From positions 1 through 30,048 of the IMG/VR virus record IMGVR_UViG_3300048591_000581: 30,048 nucleotides of DNA; one strand, written 5' to 3'. Below the pieces are notes generated by a model, which was given only the letters and a program-made list of their open reading frames with translations, ran no database searches and was not told where the DNA came from. The position numbers and the translations under genes were made by a program. Of the stretch, positions 6,466 to 12,089 are shown piece by piece. Source of the DNA: a virus. Each line of letters starts with the position of its first letter. Within the stretch, counting starts at the first letter, position 1.

Positions 6466-6693
6466 TTAATTATGCCGCGCCGTCGGCGGTTTGTCAAGCG
6501 TTTTGTTCGCGGCTTTGCAAGCGTCGTTCATCCTGCGAATCGCCGCCCAACGTGCTGCCGCCAGTGTGTGAGTGGTGGTCACCCAACCCAACGTCAGCAG
6601 TGTCACCAACCCGCTGAAGACCATGGCCAGCCCGATGAGCATGGATTCGTACCACGGCAATCTGGTCAACCTCCACCGCACGGAGTTTTTCAT
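6466..6693 (-). CDS. single-pass membrane protein, 75 aa
   Basis: A basic N terminus (MKNSVRWRLTRLPWY) precedes one clear transmembrane helix (SMLIGLAMVFSGLVTLLTLG) and a helical, basic C-terminal domain. ATGA overlap with the upstream gene. Its last 12 codons and TAA stop coincide with promoter P2: KTLDKPPTARHN is encoded by the -35, spacer and -10. The C-terminal residues may therefore be dictated by promoter sequence. Function unknown; a membrane adaptor or holin/antiholin-size protein. Confidence 0.65.
   Translation of the reverse strand: MKNSVRWRLTRLPWYESMLIGLAMVFSGLVTLLTLGWVTTTHTLAAARWAAIRRMNDACKAANKTLDKPPTARHN
6469..6497 (-). promoter_or_regulatory. sigma70-type promoter P2 (intragenic)
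   Basis: Minus strand TTGACA (6497-6492), 17-bp spacer, CATAAT (6474-6469). It lies inside the last codons of the membrane-protein gene and reads into the structured stretch and the gene at 6036. Confidence 0.88.
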
Positions 6694-6992
6694 GAGGGCA
6701 GCAACAGACTACCAACGGGGTTGACGGAGAGAATCAAGCTGTCTTCGTACTTGGTCCACCCCAATACCAGCACCCGTCCCGGTACCCCCGTCTGCTTCCG
6801 GAGATTCTCGGTGAGATCGAGTTCGATCTTCTGCACGATCTGTGGATCGCAGATAGGGTGCTGCAAGGAGACGTCCGCTGTCAGGTAGCTCCCGTACTCG
6901 CCAACAGGTTGACCGCCTTCTATCACTGACATGACCTGCCAACACTGGATGCGGTAGCGGTGTTGCTTAATGTCGGATTCCTGCGGGATCAT
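6690..6992 (-). CDS. hypothetical protein, 100 aa
   Basis: GAGGAG lies 4 nt before the ATG. The sequence mixes beta strands and a helix (DPQIVQKIELDLTENLRKQT, VLVLGWTKYEDSLILSV). The start overlaps the upstream gene by 26 bp, more than usual here, but the ribosome-binding site is strong. No family recognised. Confidence 0.6.
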   Translation of the reverse strand: MIPQESDIKQHRYRIQCWQVMSVIEGGQPVGEYGSYLTADVSLQHPICDPQIVQKIELDLTENLRKQTGVPGRVLVLGWTKYEDSLILSVNPVGSLLLPS

Positions 6993-7203
6993 AGAACTCC
7001 TCGAACTTCGTCCATTGCTTGACTATCACCCGAACGTAATTGGAAGGCCCTTCCAACCCCTGATGCTTGGCCGTCGCCATCATCGTCTCGGCATCCAACA
7101 GGTCCTGAGGTGTATGAAGGGGATATTCGAGACACAAATCGAACGCTTCTTCGGTTGGGTCGCCGTCATTGATGGAGACCCACGCTATGAATCTGTACCA
7201 CAT
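6967..7203 (-). CDS. hypothetical protein, 78 aa
   Basis: The ATG shares a base with the upstream stop (TGATG). The sequence MWYRFIAWVSINDGDPTEEAF ... TPQDLLDAETMM looks like a small alpha/beta fold and ends in an acidic and aromatic stretch. It belongs to the run of small unknown genes between promoters P3 and P2. Confidence 0.6.
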   Translation of the reverse strand: MWYRFIAWVSINDGDPTEEAFDLCLEYPLHTPQDLLDAETMMATAKHQGLEGPSNYVRVIVKQWTKFEEFYDPAGIRH

Positions 7204-7670
7204 CAGCCACAATTCCCAACATCGCGGTACATCTTGTCAGCGTGCTTCTCCATGAAGTCCTGAGTCAGGTCTCCAGAAAAAGCATAAACACCGTCGAGGG
7301 GGTTATCCTTGGAAATCAGCGCCCCGTTCTTGTACGCCTTCTGCCACGCAATCATGAGTCTCTTGCGAGCGACCCCGTATCCCTTAGCCTTGTCGAACTG
7401 ATCCCTCCCGTCGCATCTGGAGATGGCGGCCAACGTGATGTTGCACTTCTCCAGTGGAAACCCTGTAAAACTACCCGGAAGTGAGTCGATGACGAACTTG
7501 TGGTACAGCGCGGTGTATCCTTGCCACTGACGGAAAGGTCTGTCCAACCGGGCGATCAGCGTCTCATTCGCAGGGGTCTGGAAAGGGGGAGCCATGATGA
7601 AGCCCCGGCGTTCTTGCCTGAGCCTGCGATTGAGCTTGTTGATCTGGTGCTGCTGATCGTGCATCAACAC
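7203..7670 (-). CDS. hypothetical protein, up to 155 aa
   Basis: GTG (7670) or ATG (7664) are possible starts; neither has a strong ribosome-binding site. The basic N terminus (QINKLNRRLRQERRGF) precedes a globular domain (MAPPFQTPANETLIARLDRP ... YALYHKFVID). An internal ATG at MAPPF could be used instead. No family recognised. Confidence 0.55.
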   Translation of the reverse strand: MLMHDQQHQINKLNRRLRQERRGFIMAPPFQTPANETLIARLDRPFRQWQGYTALYHKFVIDSLPGSFTGFPLEKCNITLAAISRCDGRDQFDKAKGYGVARKRLMIAWQKAYKNGALISKDNPLDGVYAFSGDLTQDFMEKHADKMYRDVGNCG

Positions 7671-7688
7671 CGTCGCCGCTGTCAGCAG

Positions 7689-7877
7689 CTACACGAGGTC
7701 GGGGCTATGGTGAATCGTCCCACAACCGTCATCGTTATCCAACTTGAGCGCCTGTTCGATGGCGTTACAGGCCGCCTGTTCGATGCCCGCCATGGTGTGC
7801 TTAGCGGAAAGGGCACGACAGGTCCTGAGAAATTGATTGAAGTCATGTTTCTTCACAAGCCAGCGCAGGTTTTCCAT
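7689..7877 (-). CDS. hypothetical helical protein, 62 aa
   Basis: GAAGG precedes the ATG by 4-5 nt. Basic N-terminal helix (MENLRWLVKKHDFNQFLRTC) followed by an Ala/Gln helix (IEQAACNAIEQALKLDNDD). Nothing identifies a role. The 45 bp upstream hold no gene. Confidence 0.5.
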   Translation of the reverse strand: MENLRWLVKKHDFNQFLRTCRALSAKHTMAGIEQAACNAIEQALKLDNDDGCGTIHHSPDLV

Positions 7878-7922
7878 AGACCCTTCGTATGGTTGATGGT
7901 AGGCACAGGCAGAAACGTTGGG

Positions 7923-8234
7923 TTACTTGCCGTCGTCCTGCATGATCTCAATGTCTCGGCGCAACGCCATGATGAGAGCCTTCTGCTCGCTTATCAGAGC
8001 CTTACAGCAATTGAGTTCCAACAGGTAATGATCCCTGAGTTTCACCGCCTCGCTCGACACCGAGGGGTCCAAGGCTACCTTGATTTCGTAGTCAATAAGA
8101 TCGCCCAGGGCTTTGAGCGGGTCGGTTTCGTGTGCTGCCTCGTAGATATGCCACACGATCAATTGTTCGATAACCCAAGCCTTCCACGGATTTTCCGGGA
8201 GGTGTTTTTCGGTCTTACAGCCCGGGAACGTCAT
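7923..8234 (-). CDS. hypothetical helical protein, 103 aa
   Basis: The chosen ATG lies 8 bp after the upstream stop. The frame remains open to an ATG at 8318, which would add 28 residues but overlap the upstream gene by 77 bp. The protein is all-helical by pattern (WVIEQLIVWHIYEAA, VKLRDHYLLELNCCKALISE). A TGCAATTGATTGCA site lies just upstream of this start. Confidence 0.5.
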   Translation of the reverse strand: MTFPGCKTEKHLPENPWKAWVIEQLIVWHIYEAAHETDPLKALGDLIDYEIKVALDPSVSSEAVKLRDHYLLELNCCKALISEQKALIMALRRDIEIMQDDGK

Positions 8235-8241
8235 AGACAGG

Positions 8242-8493
8242 CTAGTCGACGTGGCGTCGAGTTGCTCCTGCAATTGATTGCATTTCGGCCACGAGAGCCT
8301 CGAGGTGGTGTTTGGCATCCACGATGGTCGGAAACTTCATCGTCTTTCGCCGACCCTTGGTGAAGTACTCGCACGGACGCTCGTCGTAAAGGCCCTCGCC
8401 TACAGGGGCATAGATCGTCCCCAACCGCGTGCCGTCGAGCATAACCTCTAGACGGCGTGGGAAGTCTTCCGGGTAGGGTTTGTAGAGAAGCAC
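8242..8493 (-). CDS. hypothetical protein, 83 aa
   Basis: GTG start with AAAGG 8 nt upstream. Small mixed fold (YPEDFPRRLEVMLDGTRLGT ... YDERPCEYFTKGRRK) with a C-terminal helix ending EMQSIAGATRRHVD, in which QSIA is written by the repeated 14-bp motif. No family recognised. Confidence 0.6.
   Translation of the reverse strand: MLLYKPYPEDFPRRLEVMLDGTRLGTIYAPVGEGLYDERPCEYFTKGRRKTMKFPTIVDAKHHLEALVAEMQSIAGATRRHVD
8269..8282 (-). repeat. TGCAATTGATTGCA site 2
   Basis: Exact copy, in the QSIA frame of the gene at 8242-8493, and 35 bp upstream of the probable start of the next gene. Confidence 0.9.
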
Positions 8494-8517
8494 GCTGTTG
8501 ACCTTTCGATACGGGAT

Positions 8518-8682
8518 TTACTTCGGCGTTTTCCTGTCCGATGCACCTAATGCGACGGCCAACAGGGCGGCGACCCGAGTTGAAACACGCCCCAAACCTC
8601 GCTTCACCACGTGAAGTTTCCTAGCTGCGAGAGCCTGTGCCTGTCGTTCGTCGAACGTGCCGCGTCGCCGAGCTTGTCCCAT
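8518..8682 (-). CDS. small basic protein, 54 aa (MGQARRRGTF type)
   Basis: The opening MGQARRRGTFDERQAQALAA is a recurring start of small basic phage and bacterial proteins of unknown function. GGGGA lies 5 nt before the ATG. The rest is basic and helical with a hydrophobic stretch (VAALLAVALGA). It overlaps the 3' end of the upstream frame by 62 bp, so one of the two frames may be wrongly bounded. Confidence 0.5.
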   Translation of the reverse strand: MGQARRRGTFDERQAQALAARKLHVVKRGLGRVSTRVAALLAVALGASDRKTPK

Positions 8683-8878
8683 GCTTGTCCCCTTTGTCTT
8701 CACGCTTCGCCCACGCCCCTAGCGCCGTCATCTTGGCTGCCACAAGCGCGGCCGGGTTGTCCCTGTCTCGCCCCGGGATAGAAGGTGGATACCCATCACG
8801 CCGCGCTCCTGTTGGACCCCACAAGCATCGTGAGTCCTCGGGGCTGATCCCAGACAAGCGCGTGTTAGGGCGCTTCAT
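8621..8878 (-). CDS. hypothetical protein, 85 aa
   Basis: ATG start about 10 bp after the stop of the membrane peptide, without a clear ribosome-binding site. The first two thirds look coding (NPAALVAAKMTALGAWAKRE), whereas the end overlapping the next gene is low-complexity (RRTTGTGSRS). A shorter product or a frameshift into the next gene is possible. Confidence 0.4.
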   Translation of the reverse strand: MKRPNTRLSGISPEDSRCLWGPTGARRDGYPPSIPGRDRDNPAALVAAKMTALGAWAKREDKGDKHGTSSATRHVRRTTGTGSRS

Positions 8879-8887
8879 TTCAGGCTA

Positions 8888-8974
8888 TCAACCCCGCACC
8901 AGCAACAGGATGTTGTAGAAAAAGATGCCAATGTCGAAAAGCACCAAAAGGCAACCAGTGACAAAGGAAGGCAC
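8888..8974 (-). CDS. small membrane peptide, 28 aa
   Basis: GTG start with GAGGAG 6 nt upstream, where the GAGGAG also encodes the last two residues of the upstream gene. The peptide is one hydrophobic helix (FVTGCLLVLFDIGIFFYNIL) flanked by a short N terminus and LLVRG. Of the tiny ORFs in the window this has one of the best ribosome-binding sites. Function unknown. Confidence 0.5.
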   Translation of the reverse strand: MPSFVTGCLLVLFDIGIFFYNILLLVRG

Positions 8975-8977
8975 AGT

Positions 8978-9172
8978 TCACTCCTCGGGGCACCCTCGAA
9001 TGGTGTCGAGATAGGCGGCCAAAGTGGCCGCATGGCATCCAACCGGCAGCAAAGTACGGAAACGTATTGCGCAGTCGTAGATGGCTTCGCCTTCTTTGGA
9101 ATACACAGTGTCGCCGAACATTGTACCGTCAGGGTACACGATGATCCAGAGGTTGTGGGTGTCGAGCTTCAT
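8978..9172 (-). CDS. hypothetical protein, 64 aa
   Basis: TGATG overlap with the upstream gene. Small alpha/beta protein (LWIIVYPDGTMFGDTVYSKE ... CAIRFRTLLP) ending GCPEE. It is the second gene after promoter P3. Unknown function. Confidence 0.6.
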   Translation of the reverse strand: MKLDTHNLWIIVYPDGTMFGDTVYSKEGEAIYDCAIRFRTLLPVGCHAATLAAYLDTIRGCPEE

Positions 9173-9399
9173 CAGAACGCGGTGGCCACGATCTCGGAGC
9201 AGTGCTCGGCGAGCGGGCGGATATGGCAGGCGATAGCGGCGATGGCGGTCTTAATGGAGCGACGACCGGCAGTGGCGAAGGCGATGTCACCGTCGTCCCA
9301 CGATTCGACCACACGATCCCAACCGTCGCGCTCGTAGTTGGCGAGGGCATGGCGCTTCACCTCGGTGATCATCTGTTCTTGCCATTGGGTCCGTGCCAT
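9172..9399 (-). CDS. hypothetical protein, 75 aa
   Basis: First gene after promoter P3, with AAGGAG 7 nt before the ATG. The leader CAAAGGAGTGA resembles that of the gene at 332 after promoter P1, so promoter and leader seem to be reused as a unit. Small, mostly helical protein (RRSIKTAIAAIACHIRPLAE). Unknown function. Confidence 0.65.
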   Translation of the reverse strand: MARTQWQEQMITEVKRHALANYERDGWDRVVESWDDGDIAFATAGRRSIKTAIAAIACHIRPLAEHCSEIVATAF

Positions 9400-9438
9400 C
9401 TCATCACTCCTTTGAATGGGCCTTCACCCTATGCTTTA

Positions 9439-9466
9439 ATTCTACCACGCCGCCCGGTTTTGTCAA
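9439..9466 (-). promoter_or_regulatory. sigma70-type promoter P3
   Basis: Minus strand TTGACA (9466-9461), 16-bp GC-rich spacer, TAGAAT (9444-9439). Lies immediately after the stop of the nuclease-like gene and reads toward the gene starting at 9399. Confidence 0.85.
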
Positions 9467-9473
9467 GCACTTT

Positions 9474-9920
9474 CTACAACTTCACCGCGACTTTCTCCCA
9501 ATAATGGAAGTAGGTGTGGTTGGCGAGGTTCTGACGGTCTTTGTCGTTGATCCTGCCCATAACTTTCTCGGCCTTGCGCCAGACGTCGACATACAAATCA
9601 CCCTTGTCGTCGGTCTTGACTGCCATGATGCCCCACTCGGGACGTACATGGGCGGGGATGGTGGTCATCAAATAGTGGGGTACCGCATAGTAGAACATGC
9701 TGGACTTCTGCGGGTGTTTCCACTTGGGCTTCGCAGCGTCAGCCTTCCAGTCGCTGAGGGAAATTTTGATCTCCACCTCTGTGGCGTACCCGGCTTCGCT
9801 GACCGCAAGGAAATCGGTGATCCCCCAACCCCAACAGACGTTCCTATAGCACTTTACCTTGCGCCAATCGAAGTGGCGCGAGAGAGCTTTCTGGATGGCT
9901 TGTTCAGTGTACTGCTTCAC
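9474..9920 (-). CDS. MmcB-like PD-(D/E)XK nuclease-fold protein, 148 aa
   Basis: A GTG start overlaps the upstream stop as GTGA and gives a family-sized protein. Residues ~35-60 read ITDFLAVSEAGYATEVEIKI followed by SLSDWKAD, placing Asp36 and Glu50-Ile-Lys52 as in the D...(E)xK core of restriction-endonuclease-like folds. The pattern and following KWKH resemble MmcB-type DNA-repair or VRR-like proteins. It probably cuts or binds DNA; substrate unknown. Promoter P3 starts directly after its stop. Confidence 0.65.
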   Translation of the reverse strand: MKQYTEQAIQKALSRHFDWRKVKCYRNVCWGWGITDFLAVSEAGYATEVEIKISLSDWKADAAKPKWKHPQKSSMFYYAVPHYLMTTIPAHVRPEWGIMAVKTDDKGDLYVDVWRKAEKVMGRINDKDRQNLANHTYFHYWEKVAVKL

Positions 9921-10243
9921 GACATCGGTTGCTTCTGAAAAGACTTGAGTTCCTGGATTTCTTCCTGCTGGGCGCGGATCACCTCCTCCGCCCAATGCAA
10001 CAGGTTCGTAGACCTGCGGATGAACTTAACCTGCGCATCGAAGGAATTCTTGGGGACCAGCACAAACTCCTTGCCCTTCATCCATTCAGCATCTGGAGGC
10101 AGGCACTCATTGGGAATACGGATGGTCTCCGTGGATGCGGAGGACGGCGTGCCACCTTTAGTCCCGTCGGCGTGCCCGTCGGCAGCGAGTAACAGGGCAA
10201 GGCCCACGAGGAACACCCACCAAGGGTGTCGGCGGAGGATCAC
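9917..10243 (-). CDS. exported or membrane-anchored coiled-coil protein, 108 aa
   Basis: MILRRHPWWVFLVGLALLLAAD is a typical signal or anchor sequence, followed by a low-complexity linker (DGTKGGTPSSAS), a short globular part and a C-terminal helix (HWAEEVIRAQQEEIQELKSF) with coiled-coil character. Topology and size would suit an inner-membrane spanin-like or other periplasmic protein, but there is no lysis cluster around it. ATGA overlap with the upstream gene. Confidence 0.6.
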   Translation of the reverse strand: MILRRHPWWVFLVGLALLLAADGHADGTKGGTPSSASTETIRIPNECLPPDAEWMKGKEFVLVPKNSFDAQVKFIRRSTNLLHWAEEVIRAQQEEIQELKSFQKQPMS

Positions 10244-10476
10244 AGCACACCCCCACTAGCGGTCTTGGTTGCTTCCGCCACGCTCTCGTTGATAGACGTT
10301 TGCCACGTGTTGAGAATGTGCTGCACGGCTTCGCCGAAAGCCTTGGAGGTCAGGGCGCGGGGTCCCACGAGTGCGCCAACGTCTTCCCATGAGAGAAAGA
10401 GGATGTCCCCGGACGGTGGCGTTACTTTGATCTGAATACTGTAATGGGCCTTGGGGAGGTTCTTGGTCCGGGGCAT
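10240..10476 (-). CDS. hypothetical protein, 78 aa
   Basis: GGAG lies 6-7 nt before the ATG and directly follows a TGCAATTGATTGCA site, so the site sits where a ribosome would bind. The protein (AHYSIQIKVTPPSGDILFLS ... AVQHILNTW) resembles the upstream 86-aa protein in layout and may be a diverged tandem duplicate. Function unknown. Confidence 0.6.
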   Translation of the reverse strand: MPRTKNLPKAHYSIQIKVTPPSGDILFLSWEDVGALVGPRALTSKAFGEAVQHILNTWQTSINESVAEATKTASGGVL

Positions 10477-10478
10477 TT

Positions 10479-10739
10479 TCAACTCCGTGCAATTGATTGC
10501 ACCGTGCGCGAGACCGGCGACTTGATGTTGTCTTGCAAAATCCCGAACATATGCGCCGCCAAGTCGGCGACAGATTTCTCGCACACCCAATTCTTGGTCA
10601 GCATGTTGGCGACATTGGATTCCAACGTGAACTCACCCTGATCCCCTTGGTACTTCAAAGTGATCTGGTAACTGCCCGGTTCGACGCCATGCCCGAACCG
10701 TGGAGGGCCTTCGTCCCCGGTAATCATTGTCGGCATCAT
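10479..10739 (-). CDS. hypothetical protein, 86 aa
   Basis: ATGA overlap with the deaminase-like gene. Layout (GSYQITLKYQGDQGEFTLES ... DLAAHMFGILQDNI) is similar to the next gene: a beta-rich half then a helix. The C terminus VQSIARS is encoded by the 14-bp repeated motif. Function unknown. Confidence 0.6.
   Translation of the reverse strand: MMPTMITGDEGPPRFGHGVEPGSYQITLKYQGDQGEFTLESNVANMLTKNWVCEKSVADLAAHMFGILQDNIKSPVSRTVQSIARS
10488..10501 (-). repeat. TGCAATTGATTGCA site 3
   Basis: Exact copy, extended to a 16-bp palindrome with flanking G/C. It ends 11 nt before the ATG at 10476, immediately before the ribosome-binding site. Confidence 0.9.
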
Positions 10740-11074
10740 ACGTTTCCCGGGAGCGGCGGTGGAAGGCGGTTGGAGTAGACACAAATGACAGCGACATTCT
10801 CGGCCGCCAATGCGCTACCGCAAGAGGGGCAAACGTAGTTATGGCCGTATAGGTAGACCGCCGCGCCACGAAGGTCCCAACCATTGGCTTTGGCCGCCAG
10901 GATTGCCTCGGTTTCCGCGTGTCCCGGCTGATCGCAAATAGAGGCACACTTCTCGTAGCCCTCTCCCGGCTCGCGCGGACACACTGCTTGCGGCCGATTC
11001 ACATCGTTGGTCCCGCGAGCGGTGCCCTGCTGGGTGATGATGTCACAGACTACACGTAGCTTGGCGCAAGTCAT
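10736..11074 (-). CDS. dCMP/cytidine deaminase-like protein, 112 aa
   Basis: The zinc-dependent deaminase signature is present: PGHAETEA (His52-Ala-Glu54, the proton shuttle) and VCPSCG (Cys82 and Cys85). The upstream part (RGTNDVNRPQAVCPREPGEG) resembles phage deaminases of this family. It probably deaminates a cytosine (deoxy)nucleotide in the cytoplasm and feeds dUMP/thymidylate or a modified pyrimidine pathway. The usual Pro before the first Cys is replaced by Val. It is shorter than cellular dCMP deaminases. ATGA overlaps join both neighbours. Confidence 0.8.
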   Translation of the reverse strand: MTCAKLRVVCDIITQQGTARGTNDVNRPQAVCPREPGEGYEKCASICDQPGHAETEAILAAKANGWDLRGAAVYLYGHNYVCPSCGSALAAENVAVICVYSNRLPPPLPGNV

Positions 11075-11358
11075 TTGGAGAGGAGGAATTTGGTGTATTG
11101 GGGGTTGTCTTTCAGAATGGCCAAGAAGCAGGTGGCCAACCGGCGAATCTTCTTCTCACTCAACTCCAAATTGAGTTCGAGGTCAATGGCGTGTAGCACT
11201 TCGTGGATGCTCGTGTCCTGCTGCTGGTCCAAAGGTTTGTCGTTGCAGATGCGGATGCGCAATTCCTTGTGGAAACAGCGACCATACAGCTTCTTCATGG
11301 GGCCGTACTCCATGGCCCAGGTCTTGCCGAAGATTCGTATGGTGCGCGGGGGCTTCAT
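11071..11358 (-). CDS. small HExxH metallopeptidase-like protein, 95 aa
   Basis: TSIHEVLHAIDLELNLELSE carries HExxH (His52-Glu-Val-Leu-His56), the zinc and catalytic motif of gluzincin/minigluzincin-type peptidases; a downstream Glu could be the third ligand. Short members of this kind (ImmA/IrrE- or SprT-like) occur widely in phages. I chose the ATG that overlaps the CmoA-like gene as ATGA; a start at 11373 would add five residues. It could cut a phage or host regulator, or be inactive; the substrate is unknown. Confidence 0.65.
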   Translation of the reverse strand: MKPPRTIRIFGKTWAMEYGPMKKLYGRCFHKELRIRICNDKPLDQQQDTSIHEVLHAIDLELNLELSEKKIRRLATCFLAILKDNPQYTKFLLSK

Positions 11359-12089
11359 TTGGTAAAGGCCCATCCCGCGAATTCGCCAAAACGAAAGACT
11401 TCGACGCTGTCGTACTGCTGGAACAGCAGGTACGCGGGGTCGATGGGACGCTGAATACCCGCGAGGCTCAATTCTTTCTTGACGATCTCGTCAGAAGGCA
11501 CACCGGTGGCGACTTTCCCCGCCAAGGTAAGCCTGTGTGCAACCGTACCGAGGTAGCCATCGAAGGTCTCAGTCTTGTCGAAGATCAGGAGACAGCCCCC
11601 GGGGTTGAGCTTGGCGTGCAGCTTTTGCAGGAGGGCGCGCTGCTTGGACCAAGGGAGAAACATCAAAAGCAGGAAGCACGCGGCGAAATCGTAGGGTTCG
11701 TAGGGGTAGGATTCGGCATCGCTGACCACAAAGTCCCCAACCCCGCGCCACACCTGCTTCATCTCCTCGGAATTGTCGATGGAGACCGCCTGAACTTGGC
11801 GCTTTTCGATCTCTTTCTTCAGGTGCAGGGTGATGTTGCCGGTGGAGGCCCCGATGTCGTACATCAGCCCACCTTCGCACAGGTAATGGCGGCCGAAGTG
11901 AGCCACCAGTCCCGTCGCTATGTCGTACCAGGGAAGCTGTTCGCGGACATGCCGGTCGAAATTGTCGGCGACTGACTTGTTGTGGAAAGTCCAGTCAGCG
12001 GGGATGTCCATCGCGCGGCAATCTTGCTTCGCAAGGGCATCCGCCATTCCGGCGAGGGGTGTGATCGTTGACGGCGGCACTGCTTCCAT
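11355..12089 (-). CDS. CmoA-like SAM-dependent enzyme, 244 aa
   Basis: Class I SAM fold: MYDIGASTGNITLHL (motif I, residues ~77-90), VSIDNSEEM, and LNPGGCLLIFDK near the end of the core. The N-terminal DWTFHNKSVADNFDRHV with LPWYDI and the C-terminal LFQQYDSVEVFRFGEFAGWA follow the plan of CmoA, which makes carboxy-S-adenosylmethionine from prephenate in tRNA wobble modification. The Lys-Arg...Leu-Glu-Asn segment of CmoA that carries the carboxylate-contacting Arg is not evident, so it may be an ordinary methyltransferase. AGGAG precedes the ATG. It follows the terminase gene, next to the deaminase-like gene. Confidence 0.72.
   Translation of the reverse strand: MEAVPPSTITPLAGMADALAKQDCRAMDIPADWTFHNKSVADNFDRHVREQLPWYDIATGLVAHFGRHYLCEGGLMYDIGASTGNITLHLKKEIEKRQVQAVSIDNSEEMKQVWRGVGDFVVSDAESYPYEPYDFAACFLLLMFLPWSKQRALLQKLHAKLNPGGCLLIFDKTETFDGYLGTVAHRLTLAGKVATGVPSDEIVKKELSLAGIQRPIDPAYLLFQQYDSVEVFRFGEFAGWAFTK

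Noticed and set aside
7500-8363. 287-residue ORF on the + strand
   Set aside because: Antisense to four minus-strand genes joined by overlaps and spacing typical of this genome; composition is shadow-like.
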